From NCBI GenBank assembly GCA_949126835.1, contig OX421494.1, positions 3,045,201 to 3,109,200 of the forward strand: DNA of 64,000 nt, read 5' to 3'. This document shows, piece by piece, positions 49,163 through 60,394 of the stretch. Under the pieces are notes generated by a model. It had not been told where the DNA came from and did no database searches. It worked only from the letters and a program-made list of their open reading frames with translations. Each line of letters opens with the position of its first letter. The stretch's first letter is position 1. Source of the DNA: Anisus vortex. Lineage: Eukaryota; Mollusca; Gastropoda; Planorbidae. The position numbers and the translations under genes are program-made.

Positions 49163-49480
49163 TAACACAATAGAACATTACTGCCTGTAAATAGAACATT
49201 ACTTTCTGTATTGAAAGTTTATTCCTGTCAATAGAACATTACTGCCTGTAAATAGAACATTACTTTCTGTATTGAAAGTTTATTCCTGTCAATAGAACAT
49301 TACTGCCTGTAAATAGAACATTACTTTCTGTATTGAAAGTTTATTCCTGTCAATAGAACATTACTGCCTGTAAATAGAACATTACTTTCTGTATTGAAAG
49401 TTTATTCCTGTCAATAGAAAATTACTGCCTATCAATAGAACAGGACTTCTTGTCAAAAGAAATTGACTTCCTGCGAATAG
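49163..49480. repeat. 61-bp minisatellite, about 4 copies plus decayed ends
   Basis: Unit AATAGAACATTACTGCCTGT, then a second AATAGAACATTACTTTCTGT half-unit and a spacer with TTTATTCCTGTC. A degenerate tail runs to about 49590. Confidence 0.93.
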
Positions 49481-49828
49481 AACATTTATTTCTGTCACTG
49501 GAACATTTCTTTCTGTCAATAGAACATTTATTTCTCTATATAGAACATTTCTACATGTGAATAGACCATTACTTCCTGTAAAGAAAACACGACTTTATAA
49601 AGAATATATCGTAACATGCAGCCCAGTTCCTCGTTTTCTGGACGTAACGAGTCGTTAAAAATTGACAATAAAATTTTCCTTTCTCACACAACCATTACTC
49701 GTGAATAGCTAACTCCTCTGTGGGCAAGCCTACTTTTGGGCATCCAATGAACTTGAACTCTTGTGATTCTTGAAGTTGGTCATTCGGTCATTCAGTCCAC
49801 AGTTGTAATGTTGATAGTCATTCCTTGA

Positions 49829-49843
49829 TTACGTCATGGCCGC
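49829..49843 (-). CDS. Candidate terminal micro-exon of the Ser/Lys-rich gene
   Basis: Acceptor TTTGTTTTACAG is followed in phase 0 by four codons (Ala-Ala-Met-Thr) and TAA. Joined to the exon ending at 51270 it would give 334 aa. Support is only splice-site quality and phase; other downstream exons are possible. The 61-bp minisatellite at 49163-49480 would lie in its 3' UTR or just beyond. Confidence 0.3.
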   Translation of the reverse strand, partial: AAMT

Positions 49844-50269
49844 CTGTAAAACAAATTTACAATTATACAGTAATAATAATCGAAGCTGTTATTTGAGTGT
49901 ATAGTTTTTGTATGTGTTTTAATATCTTCTAGAGTTTGTAATTTGCTTGTGTTTAAAACGGGTGTAAATTTTCAATATGAACATCGCTTAATAACTTTTC
50001 CCTAAAGATGTCAGAGTTCTATGTTTCTAGTGTATTATGTTATGTAGTCCAATGTATAAACTAATGAAGATAAGATAGTAGGATAACAATGTTTGGATAA
50101 GAGAGACAAAGATATTGACAGATACAGATAACTTGATACATGGAGTCAGAGAAAGAGACGTAGATACTTAGATAGAATCATTTTTAGATAGATAGATTTT
50201 AGATAGATAGATTTAGATAGATTGTTAATACAAAGAAAGGTAAAAGTCTTAAAGTAACTTAACATTATT

Positions 50270-50390
50270 TAAAACATTAATAAAAATGCAAGACTAGACT
50301 CGGACCACGGATGAGCGTAGGACGCAATAATCTTCTTTATAGAAGGAGCGTCTGTAATGTATAAGATAAGATAAGTCTAGATAGATAATA
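50270..50390 (+). repeat. Repeat family B
   Basis: AATGCAAGACTAGACTCGGA through AGAAGGAGCGTCTGTAATG and a TAAGATAAGATA tail. It lies in the putative intron of the Ser/Lys-rich gene. Confidence 0.7.
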
Positions 50391-50440
50391 GATAGATAGA
50401 TGACCGATAGATAGAATACAGGTATTTTATATATGTATAT

Positions 50441-50441
<1 letters not shown>

Positions 50442-50475
<34 letters not shown>
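50442..50475. repeat. AT microsatellite
   Basis: Pure ATATAT run, flanked by TAGATAGATAG tetranucleotide repeats at 50180-50225 and 50375-50420. Confidence 0.93.
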
Positions 50476-50477
<2 letters not shown>

Positions 50478-51007
50478 TGGTTAAATAGAAAGATAGGTAG
50501 AAAGATAGACAATATTATAAGTAGATTTTGGATGACTAGAGAAAAAGATATAAGAAAGTTGGGCGCCAAACTGCTGAAGTAGATGTTTAAGTAAAAAGAT
50601 ATTAAACATTAGTTACTGTAGAATGAAAATTGAATACAATAACATATTTTGGCAATCTGTAGCGGCATACATAGCCTTGGATAATTTCTTTATTCCCATT
50701 GTAACACTCGAGCTACCTTATAATTTTGAAACGAAGCGTTCTATGGAAGAATTAACGTTATAATAGATATGAAGCAGAAAAGCCACTTTATAAGTGCATT
50801 AGCCGTGAATAAAACGCCAGACTAAAAGTGCAAGAGCTTTGAATAAAACACTAGCTAGAAATTTCATCGCCAGTTTTAGGGTTCAATCGCTGTGAATTTA
50901 TGGGTGGAATTTAAACTCGATTTCTCCGATTCAGTCATATTTTATTTTTACCAAATGTCCAGATGCCTCTCAGCCTTTTGCTCCCTTTTGCTTTTGAAAA
51001 CTATAGG

Positions 51008-51232
51008 AAAGTACCCTTTGGACCAAACGGCCACGGCATACGAGGGGATGTGTGGCCAGTACAATTCCCAGCCGCCTTTACTTTACCCCCAACTAACGTC
51101 AGGTATCATTCAGAGCTGGGTAGACTCAGTTGCACCCTCAAGTTCCGGGGGAAAAAAAAACTAGTCGGATTCAAACCCAAACCCTTCGGATCGCCAGTCG
51201 AACGCGCTGCCGGCTCGTCCACCGTGACTCAC
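51008..51232 (-). repeat. SINE family A
   Basis: GAAAGTACCCTTTGGACC to GAACGCGCTGCCGG. It sits about 40 bp beyond the donor of the Ser/Lys-rich gene, so it opens that gene's intron. Confidence 0.85.
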
Positions 51233-51269
51233 TTTTCTAAAGAATAGAATCATAAAAGTAAATACTCAC

Positions 51270-52259
51270 CCAATCAGCTCTGTTGTCTGGTGGTGGTTCC
51301 TCGCTTTTCGTTTTTCTCCTCTTCAGGAAGAGAAAGAAATTAGTCTTGGTTTTTTTGGGTTTCTCATCGTCCTCGTTCTTGGTCTTTTTCTTCTTCTTCA
51401 TTTTCTGTCGCCATCTTGCAAAAAAGCCTGGCCTCTTGCGCTTCCAGCTCTCACTTCCGCTGCTCTCCTGGGTCATCACCGATCTGTCGTCACCCTCTGA
51501 GGGCGTTGGTTTCCCGCCCACGTCAGACGAGCCGTCTTCGAGGCCTACCCGTTGATTGTCAGCGGATTCGACGGTGGCTCGTTTCCGGAAGACTTTCCGG
51601 CTCGCCTTGCGGATCGCGTTCACGAAGCGCCTGGTAAAGCCATCCCCCCAAGACCACCGTCTGCGTTTCTTCTGTTTGGCGCCAGCGTCGCCAGAGAGAT
51701 ATTTCTCCCTAATGGATACTTTAATTTCCTCTTCTGATGTTCCGAAATCACCTTTGCTTTCAAAGCTGCTCATGTCCGATTGCCCGAACGACATGTCACT
51801 ATTTATGTTAGCTGATGTTTTTTTATATCGGCTGACCTGTTCGTCCTGAACATACTTATAAGGTTTCACAGTTTGGCTGTCTAGCCTGATCTTAGAGTTG
51901 TTGGGCTCTGGGTTGGCGCCACTGATCTTATCTGCACTGGTCTGCTGTTGGCTGGCTCCACTGGTCTTATCTGCGTTGGTGGAATTTTGGGTGGCTCCAC
52001 TGTTCTTATCTGAGTTTTTGGGCTGCTGGCTGGCTCCACTGTTCTTATCTGAGCTGGGGGCCTGGCTTGCAACGCTGCTGCCTTTCGATGACCTGCCGGA
52101 GGATTGACTGGAACGTTTCTCTTTCCTTTCCTGCCTCACCTTCTTGATGACTTCCAGTTTCACGTACTCTTGTGCCACGTCGTCAGCGTCATTGATGGGC
52201 GAGTCCACCTTAGACTTGTCACCCCCTTTGTTCTTAAATACTTTGTCCTTGAAGCCCAT
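51270..52259 (-). CDS. Ser/Lys-rich, probably disordered protein of unknown function (main coding exon)
   Basis: 330 codons run from an ATG at 52259 to a good donor, TTGG|GTGAGT, in phase 0. The sequence is hydrophilic throughout. An N-terminal basic region is followed by four degenerate 12-13 residue repeats built on DKxSGAxQ (about 70-119), then an acidic/Ser segment, an Arg/Trp-rich patch (KKRRRWSWGDGFTRRF) and very Lys-rich blocks near the end (QKMKKKKKTK). No membrane segment, signal peptide or enzyme motif is seen. A 5' UTR intron is likely, because a TTTACAACAG acceptor stands six bases before the ATG. Reading on past the donor gives a stop ten codons later, so 340 aa is the unspliced alternative. 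The long open frame and splice signals argue that it is real. The basic patches would suit a nuclear or membrane-surface protein, but that is guesswork. Confidence 0.62.
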
Positions 52260-52544
52260 GGTCGACTGTTGTAAATAAATTTTTGAATTCCTATACCACG
52301 CATGGCAATGTTTAGTCGTTTAAACATCGTCTTTTCCTGTAATTAAATGTTCCCTCAAGAATTAATAATGTATCTATAATCATGACTATGATAGACAAAT
52401 ATTCACTTGAGTCTAACTTAGACTTAATTTCACAATCATCTTTTAGAATACTCAGTTTTCTCTTATGCATGACAACAAAAAGAAACATACGGACCAAAAC
52501 ACTTATCATCTCCCTAATGAAATATCAAATGATATAAGTACTCG

Positions 52545-52975
52545 TTCTGGGTTTGCCTGAACTAACCAGGAAAACTAATAACTTAGGTAAGTAATTCTGT
52601 TGGACAAAACTGATCAACAGTTTTTGTGGTCACGAAATAGTAGGGGATTTTGTAGCCAGCAAAATGTCAAGCCGCCTTTACTTTACTCCATGTAAAGTCA
52701 GGTACCCATCAGAGCTGGGGAGACCCAGGGACACCCTCCCAGACCGGGGTAAAGTCCTATCTTTCACCAGGATTCGAACCCAGGACATTTGGCTCGCTAG
52801 CCGATCGCGCTGCCACATTAAGTAAAGTATCCCTTCGGATCAAATGAACCAGTCACTTAACATCATAAAAAAATTATTCATCAAAATGCAAGACTAGACT
52901 AAGACCACGTATGAGAGTAAGACGCAATAATCGTCTTAAAAGAAAGAGCGTCTGTAATATACAAGGTAAGATCAA
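52545..52975 (+). repeat. Repeat family B, interrupted by SINE A
   Basis: 5' piece TTTGCCTGAACTAACCAGG at 52551 and 3' piece AAAATGCAAGACTAGACT at 52883 through GAGCGTCTGTAATATACAAG. Confidence 0.68.
52585..52850 (-). repeat. SINE family A nested in repeat family B
   Basis: Body words in reverse (CGCCTTTACTTTAC, AGGGACACCCTCCCAGACC, GATTCGAACCCAGGAC). It splits a family B copy whose halves lie at 52545-52584 and 52851-52975. Confidence 0.84.
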
Positions 52976-53069
52976 AACAAGTTTCTTATTTCTTATTCAA
53001 TATGCTAAAACAACACAAATAATATTACCCAAATAATAATCTGTTTTTCCCCCCTAGTTGCATCCGGAC

Positions 53070-53205
53070 ATGGAATGGGTTGCCTAACAAACTAGGGAAA
53101 AAACGACGTTTCAGGCCCTAATTAAAATACAAGACTAGACTCAGACCATGTCAGACGCAATAATCTTCTGAAAAGAAGAAACTTCTGTAAAATAAAACAA
53201 TATTA
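53070..53205 (+). repeat. Repeat family B
   Basis: GGAATGGGTTGCCTAACAAA, ATACAAGACTAGACTCAGAC, then GAAACTTCTGTAAAATAAA. Confidence 0.65.
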
Positions 53206-53917
53206 TTTTTAAAAAGATTTGTTTTATTACCTTTGCACGCAGTCCATCTGTAGTCCACTATAAATGTAAGACAATAATACATTAAGTAACTATTTAGTTA
53301 ACTAAGACGTGTATGGTGATTTACAATTTTGAGGAGGTGTGTATGTTTTAAGTATTTTTTGTGGCGACTTCCGTTTAGCATTAAAATAAAACGCAATTTC
53401 TGCAATTATACTAAGAGTTAATTAAAAGCAAGGCGATGTGCATGATTCCCAGAGGCAGCATAAATATTGCACCGGGAACGCGAAGAACGCTTTTAGAAAA
53501 TTCCTGGGAAAGAAATGTAAATAATATTATAAAAGTTCTAATGTTTACCGGTATTTGTTAGTAATATTACAAGTCTCTATATTGTATTATATATAATACT
53601 TCCTACTAAGTAAATATGTCTTAGGACCAGAAAAATGACAACTGTTCATCATCATCAATCCCTTGACCGTTGTCGTCGTTGAGGGGAGGGGGGTAGTGAA
53701 TGGACACCTCAGCAGTCAACTTTCTCCAATTTTGCCTATCTTGAGCGGTTGTCAATAGTTGAGTCAACTGCAGCCCTGTCCAATACTTTACATTGTCGAA
53801 CCAGCATCTCCGACGCATCAACTGCAGCCCTGTCCCATACTTTACATTGTCTAACCAGCATCTCCGACGTCCACCATCCACCGTGCCCTGGAGGATTGTT
53901 TTTGTCAGGCTATTGTG

Positions 53918-54878
53918 TCGCAACACATGACCGAACCATGTCAGTTTGCGCCGCAACACATGACTGAACCATGTCAGTTTGCGCCGCAACACATGACTGA
54001 ACCCTGTCAGTTAGCGCAGCAACACATGACTGAACCATGTCAGTTTGCGCCGCAACACATGACTGAACCCTGTCAGTTTGCGCCGCAACACATGACTGAA
54101 TCATGTCAGTTTGCGCCGCTACACATGACTGAACCATGTCAGTTTGCGCCGCAACACATGACCGAACCATGTCAGTTTGCGCCGCAACACATGACCGAAC
54201 CATGTCAGTTTGCGCCGCAACACATGACCGAACCATGTCAGTTTGCGCCGCAACACATGACCGAACCATGTCAGTTTGCGCCGCAACACGTGACCGAACC
54301 ATTTCAGTTTGCGCCGCAACACATGACCGAACCATGTCAGTTTGCGCCGCAACACGTGACCGAACCATGTCAGTTTGCGCCGCAACACATGACCAAACCA
54401 TGTCAGTTTGCGCCGAAAAAAGGGGCCGAACCATGTCAGTTTGCACCGCAACACTTGACCGAACCATGTCAGTTTGCGCCGCAACACATGACTGAACCAT
54501 GTCAGTTTGCGCCGCAACACATGACCGAACCATGTCAGTTTGCGCCGCAACACATGACCGAACCATGTCAGTTTGCGCCGCAACACATGACCGAACCATG
54601 TCAGTTTGCGCCGCAACACATGACCGAACCATGTCAGTTTGCGCCGCAACACATGACCGAACCATGTCAGTTTGCGCCGCAACACATGACCGAACCATGT
54701 CAGTTTGCGCCGCAACACATGACCGAACCATGTCAGTTTGCGCCGCAACACATGACCGAACCATGTCAGTTTGCGCCGCAACACATGACCGAACCATGTC
54801 AGTTTGCGCCGCAACACATGACCGAACCATGTCAGTTTGCGCCGCAACACATGACCGAACCATGTCAGTTTGCGCCAT
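53918..54878. repeat. 33-bp minisatellite (about 29 copies) formed inside reverse-transcriptase coding sequence
   Basis: The unit contains CCGCAACACATGACCGAACC, then ATGTCAGTTTGCG. As 33 is a multiple of three, it is open in several frames on both strands. On the - strand one frame reads the 11-residue unit RKLTWFGHVLR, which is the ordinary WFGHVLRH motif of the surrounding reverse-transcriptase C-terminus. Copies are nearly identical at the centre and right and more varied at the left end. Confidence 0.93.
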
Positions 54879-54935
54879 TTGATTGTTGTCATGTTTTCTT
54901 GAGTGCCTGCAATTGAGGATATTCTGTCCAATACA

Positions 54936-55117
54936 CAGTGCCCTCACAAAGGATGGGGGCAGATGGGGGCATATGCCCGGGGGCGGCAATTCTAAAAAGG
55001 GGCTGCAAATGTAGTCTAAATATAGCAAATATATCACTAAACAAGCATTAACAGTATGCAAGGGTGCGGCGCTGAAACTTTTGCCCTGGGGCGCCACATA
55101 AGCTTGTAAAGGCACTG
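54936..55117. mobile_element. hAT-type MITE, 182 bp, perfect 8-bp target duplication
   Basis: Terminal inverted repeats begin CAGTGCCCTCACAA and, on the other strand, CAGTGCCTTTACAA. The direct repeat CCAATACA lies at 54928-54935 and 55118-55125. The element splits the reverse-transcriptase fragment, so it inserted after that fragment. Confidence 0.88.
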
Positions 55118-55597
55118 CCAATACATACGCATTAGTCCTGTGTTCTACGTAGGAGATTCGAAGTATTTTTCCCATGCAGTTATTTTCGAAAGCCGGCAAC
55201 ATGTTTTCAGTTGCTGATAACAGCGTCCAGGTCTTACATCCATACATAACAATAGTTCTAACAAGTGTTCTATACAGTCTTGAGCTTTGAAGGGAGACCA
55301 ATACTTTTGTTGGTCCAGATTCTGTTTAGACGAGCCATTGCCGCCATCGCAGTCCCAATCCTTGTTCGAATTTCTGACTCACAGCGTCCTTCTATGGATA
55401 TGATTGCTCCTAGATATTCGAAATGCTTTACAACTTCCAGGTTGTTGGTTCAATATTATGTTTGCACTTCTGGAATCTATGGCATTTATCATTATTTTAA
55501 AACTGTTAAAAGTATCCAAGAAAAAGAAACTAATAATTACAAACTACTTCATTCATGGTAAAGGCGTAACCCAAACTAACAATGCAAAGTATTAATC

Positions 55598-55765
55598 TTA
55601 TCTTATCTTTTACAAACGCTCCTTCTATAAAGAAGATTTTTGCGTCATACTCTCATCCGCGGTCCAAGACTAGTCTTGCATTTTTATTAATGTTTAAAAT
55701 GATGTTAAATTACTGATTTTCCTTGTTAGTTCAGGCAACCCAGTCCATGCCCGAATTTCACTCAA
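55598..55765 (-). repeat. Repeat family B
   Basis: CTTATCTTATCTTTTACAAA, CGCTCCTTCTATAAAGAAG, GACTAGTCTTGCATTTTTAT and GGCAACCCAGTCCATGCC, all in reverse orientation. Confidence 0.7.
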
Positions 55766-56036
55766 GATGAAAGAGTACGTATATGCATTTTAAAGCAACA
55801 TTAAAGAAAAACAATAATTAAATCGAAATTAAAATATTATATTTTTATTTAACTTAACATTTTCAAAAGGAGTTAACCTTTTTTTTTACAAGTTATTGAT
55901 TAGTACTACTTATTTCCCTTTAAAGCAAATCAGAAAAAAAACACTTTTAGAATATGTGAATGTAGTGCTGCATTTACCATCTGATGTATAAACAGTGGTG
56001 TAGCCTGGATTGAAAGGCATGGGGAGGGGGGCGGGG

Positions 56037-56267
56037 AAGTTCTTTATAAGTAGGCCTACAAAGATTTTAAAGGCATGGAGAAGTAGGGAAGTTCTTAATA
56101 AGTAAACCTGCATATATTTTAAAGGCATGGAGAAGTAGGGAAATTCTTTATAAGTAGGCCTACATATATTTTAAAGGCATGGAGAAGTAGGGAAGTTCTT
56201 TATAAGTAGTCCTACATATATTTTAAAGGCATGGAGAAGAAGGGAAGTTCTTTATAAGTAGGCCTTG
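56037..56267. repeat. 52-bp satellite, left part
   Basis: Unit AAAGGCATGGAGAAGTAGGG, AAGTTCTTTATAAGTAGGCC, TACATATATTTT. About 4.5 units before the retrotransposon. Confidence 0.94.
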
Positions 56268-59200
56268 TTGGCTTCCATTTGTCTCGAGAGACGATGGAGT
56301 TTATTGTGCCCTTGGGGAATGTGCGCTCCTGGCCTTGCAGCTTCTGCTATGGCTGTGCAAGCCCACATGCGAGTGACAGTCCCTATTGCACGTCCGGCAC
56401 AGGAAGGTAGAACTGGTTATGGGCTGGTCTCTTCTTCCCCTCCTTTTAGTGCGCTTCTCATCGGCGAGCCGCTGCAGGTCTCTCTCTCCAGCTTCCAGCC
56501 CGGAGGCCAGCGCATGTCTCCAGCTGGACCTGTCCTTGGCTAGTTCCTCCCAGCTGTTTGTGTCAATGGCAAGGGCTTTCATGTCTCCCTTGCAGACATC
56601 CTTATATCGGAGGTGGGGCCGGCCCGCAGTCCTCTTTCCTCTGGCCAGTTCCGAGTAAAGGATATCTTTGGGTATTCGGCCATCCTCCATCCGACATACA
56701 TGCCCTAGCCATCTGAGCCGGCGTTGGCGGATTAGAGTAGGCATGCTTGGCATCCCAGCCTGCCGTAGTACCTCGTTGTTCGTGACATGGTCCTGCCAGG
56801 ATATTCCGAGTATGCGTCGGAGGCAGCGCATGTGAAAAGCACTCAATCTCTTCTCTTGTTTAGAATATAGCGTCCAGGCTTCGCTGGCGTAGAGTAGAGT
56901 GCTTAACACACATGCACGGTACACTGCAACCTTGGTTCTTATTGTCAGCTTTTTGTTGTTCCAAACTCTCTGCGATAGTCTGGCCAGTGTTGTGGAAGCC
57001 TTGCCGATCCTCGTGTTAAGCTCTGCATCTAGAGAAAGGTTGTTGCTGATAGTGGAGCCAAGGTATGTGTAATGCTCCACAGCCTCAAGTTCGCAGTCAT
57101 TGATGTTGATTTTGGGAGAAGCAGCTTCCTGGGACATCACATTTGTCTTTTTTAAGCTGATAGTGAGACCGAAGTCGCTAGCGGCCTTGGCGAAGCGGTC
57201 CATTAGGTTTTGCAGTTCTGCCTCTGTGTGTGTGGCTAAGGCAGCGTCATCTGCGAAAAGCATGTCCCTAATGACAGTCTCCCGTATCTTCCTCTTAGAC
57301 TTAAGCCTGGCCAAGTTGAATAGTTTACCATCAGAACGGGTGTGTAGATAGACCCCCTCGGTAGAAGTTCCAAAGGCATGTCTCAACAGGCTGGCAAAAA
57401 AGATGCCAAAGAGTGTTGGGGCAAGGACACAGCCCTGCTTGACACCACTGATTATGTCAAATGCGGCTGAAGTTGACCCGTCATACTGCACTGTGCCTTT
57501 CATTCCGTCATGGAATGACTGTATTATCTTCAGTAGTTTCGGTGGGCAGCCAACTTTTGCCAGAACTGTAAAGAGTCATTCTCTGCTGACCAGGTCGAAG
57601 GCCTTTGTCAGATCAATGAAAGCCAGATAGAGGGGCATATGTTGCTCGCGACACTTTTCTTGGAGTTGTTTTAGTGAGAAGATCATATCGATTGTGGATC
57701 TTTCTGCTCGGAACCCGCACTGTGATTCGGGGTACACTCTCTCAGCAAGCCTTTGCAGTTTGTTTAGAAAAACCCGTGCAAAGACCTTTCCCACAATGCT
57801 GAGGAGGGAAATACCCCTGTAATTATTACAGTCACTTCTATCTCCCTTATTTTTATACAGGGTAATTATGTTGGCATTTCTCATGTCCTCGGGTACTGCT
57901 CCTTCTTCCCAGCACTGGCAGAGGAGGCCATGCAGGTGCTCCACTAATACGCTGCTGCCACACTTGATAACCTCTGGTGGGATACCATCTTGACCTGGAG
58001 CCTTTGCTATTGGTAATCGCTCGATAGCTTCTTTTAGTTCTGCCAGGGTAGGTATGTCGTCCAGTTCTGCCATGAGGGGGAGACTTTGGACAGCATCGAT
58101 GGCCTCTTGTGTGATGTGGTTTTGCCTGGAGTACAGCTCTGAGTAGTGTTCCACCCATCTGTCCATCTGTTTGTTCTTATCATGAATTATCACGCCTGTT
58201 GAAGACTTCAGTGGGGCTGTGACCTTCTTTGTAGGACCCATGGCCTTTTTTATGCCAGGGAGATCAGTGTCTAGTGAGTTCGAGAGAGCTTGCGTGAACT
58301 CTATTTTCCTGTCTGGATGATATGTCATGCTCACATCGATGCGGGGTCTGCCTTCTGGCCTGGATCGGTGGATTTTCTTTGGCAGCAATCTCATCTTGCA
58401 ACACACTAGTGAGTGGTCAGTGTCACAGTCTGCACTATGGAAGGTGCGAGTGAGAAGAACCTGCTTCAATGCGGAACGCCTGATGATGATTAGGTCCAGC
58501 TGGTGCCAGTGTTTAGAGCGGGGATGTCTCCATGATACCCTATGCTGGGGCTTTGTCTGAAAGAAAGTGTTGGTCATGCATAGATCGTGGTAGGAACACA
58601 GTTCCAAGAGTCTCTGTTCGTTTTCGTTCATTTTTCCTGTGCCAAATCTTCCCAAACAGGAGGGCCATGAAACGTAGTCAGCACCCACCCTAGCATTGAA
58701 GTCACCCAGTAAAATCAAATGCTCATCTTTGGGGATTGTGCCTAGCAGTGAGTTCAGCTGGTCATAGAACTCATCTTTGGTGTGTGCGGTGGCGCTGAGA
58801 GTTGGTGCGTATGCACTGATTAGGTTGGCGGGCCCTGTTGAGGTATGGAGGCGGAGTGAAAGTAGTCTTTCAGTTCCCTCTTGGCATGGTACTATCATCC
58901 CCAGTGGGGAGTTCCGGACAGCAAATCCGACGCCGTATTCTCTGACTTCTTCTACACTTTTACCTTGCCAGAAAAACGTGGTCTTTTTCTCTTAGGGACC
59001 CGGAACCTGACAGCCGTGTCTCTTGTAAAGTGGCTATGTCCACCCGTAGCCTTACGAGTTCGTTGTTGATGACTGATGTTTTCCGAGCATCGCTGATGTC
59101 TTGAAGGTTGTCTGACAGACCGGGAGTCAGTGTCCGTACATTCCAGCTCCCCAGTTTAAGGATTGGGGTTTTCCTTTTTGTTTTTATTTTATTGCTTGGT

Positions 59201-59816
59201 GCATGAGTTGCAGTCCACTTGTCGGGCATGTGCGTGCCCTAAGCCCTACGCACCCAGTAGGGCAGGCAAACTGTGGCGGGACAACACCTAATTGACTGGG
59301 GGGCTGCCCAGCTTGAGGCGGGCGGTAGCTGTCCAATGAGACATTGTCATCTCTCACACCGTCGGAAGCAGTCCCTGGCGCCAGCTCTACGCCAATTGAG
59401 CGGGTGGCTTATAACCGGTGACTACTACTTCCCGTGTTGTGTCGATGCTGTGAAGCGAAGCTGGAGTGTCCTCTCCAGGGCACGAGCCTGGGCAGGTGAT
59501 GTAGGGAATAAGCTGTTGCCCATGCAGCATACCCCCTCTCTCAACTCAGCTGATGGGTGTAAGGGAAAGGCGGAGCCAGTACGACTTGACATCAGCTGCG
59601 TCGCAGGAATTGCCAGAGGGACGTTGCAGGCAACGCCAGTCTGCCTTAGGGATTCCGGCTCCTGATTTGTGATCGAGGTTTACTCCCCTAGCCTTTCTCA
59701 GGAATGAGTATAGCCGCAAGGCAGCGGAGGTTTGTAGTCAGAGTTTTCCTTCTCCTAGATGAGCAGCCAACCACGGCTGACGAGCCCCATCTGCCCGAAG
59801 CAACTGGTTTTTAGGC
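56268..59816 (-). mobile_element. Near-complete APE-type non-LTR retrotransposon
   Basis: A 3.5 kb element with its 5' end near 59816 and its 3' end near 56268. It lies entirely inside a 52-bp tandem array that continues on both sides. It has a GC-rich 5' leader of about 0.6 kb, one large endonuclease plus reverse-transcriptase frame, and a short 3' end with no A-tail, finishing in a CTCTCGAGAC palindrome-like motif. Only a few flanking bases (CCT) are shared, so a target-site duplication is tiny or hidden by the array. The clade is not assigned. Confidence 0.88.
56301..59229 (-). pseudogene. Endonuclease/reverse transcriptase of the non-LTR element, broken by one frameshift and one stop
   Basis: The frame starting at the Met at 59229 encodes the endonuclease N-terminus (LGSWNVRTL, then LQETRLSGSGS). 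A frameshift near 58970 moves it to the frame running to 56301. That frame holds the rest of the endonuclease (LLGDFNARVG, DCDTDHSLVC), the reverse transcriptase (KAPGQDGIPPEV, NYRGISLLSIVGKV, the active-site FADD in MLFADDAALAT, GVKQGCVLAPTLF) and a C-terminal domain (RLRWLGHVCRMEDGR, then a Cys/His cluster CRTCNRDCHSHVGLHSHSRSC read as C-x2-C...H-x4-5-C). An in-frame TGA at 57576-57574 interrupts the thumb side of the polymerase just after the first catalytic Asp region (IDLTKAFD). Only two lesions in almost 3 kb point to a young copy. Confidence 0.87.
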
Positions 59817-60353
59817 GCGCCTACATATATTTTAAAGGCATAGAGAAGTAGGGAAGTTCTTTATAAGTAGGCCTACATATATTTTAAAGGCATGGAGAAG
59901 TAGGGAAGTTCTTTATAAGTAGGCCTGCATATAATTTAAAGGCATAGAGAAGTAGGGAAGTTCTTTTTAAGTAGGCCTACATATATTTTAAAGGCATGGA
60001 GAAGTAGGGAAGTTCTTTATAAGTAGGCCTACATATATTTTAAAGGCATGGAGAAGTAAGGAAGTTCTTTATAAGTAGGCCTTCATATATTTTAAAGGCA
60101 TGGAGAAGTAGGGAAGTTCTGTATAAGTAGGCCTACATATATTTAAAGGCATGGAGAAGTAGGGAAGTTCTTAATAAGCAGGCCTACACATATTTTAAAG
60201 GCATGGAGAAGTAGGGAAGTTTTTTATAAGTAGGCCTACATATATTTTAAAGGCATGGAGAAGTAGGGAAGTTCTTTATAAGTAGGCCTACATATATTTT
60301 AAAGGCATGGAGAAGTAGGGAAACTCTTTATAAGTAGGCCTACATATATTTTA
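59817..60353. repeat. 52-bp satellite, right part
   Basis: About 10 further units of the same repeat beyond the retrotransposon, in the same orientation and register class. Confidence 0.94.
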
Positions 60354-60394
60354 AAACTCCTTTGTTGTTTGGTTGAATTTACCCAATGAGAGTC

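Larger units (their letters stand above)
53640..55480 (-). pseudogene. 3' fragment of a second non-LTR reverse transcriptase, interrupted by a MITE and a 33-bp minisatellite
   Basis: Reading down the - strand: VVKHFEYLGAIIS (about 55430-55390), then RLYRTLVRTIVMYGCKTWTL, then RISYVEHRTN, which breaks at the hAT MITE 54936-55117. The frame resumes in another register with WRKLTWFGHVLRR, multiplied about 29 times, then RHNSLTKTILQGTVDGG and a duplicated CWLDNVKYxTGLQL segment, then TTAQDRQNWRKLTAE. These are the thumb/C-terminal blocks usual in non-LTR reverse transcriptases. The catalytic region is absent from the window. Confidence 0.8.

Noticed and set aside
53910..55301. Long open frames (463, 333 and 270 codons) over the 33-bp array
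   Set aside because: They come from a stop-free repeat unit whose length is a multiple of three; frames are open on both strands. They are not evidence for a host gene.
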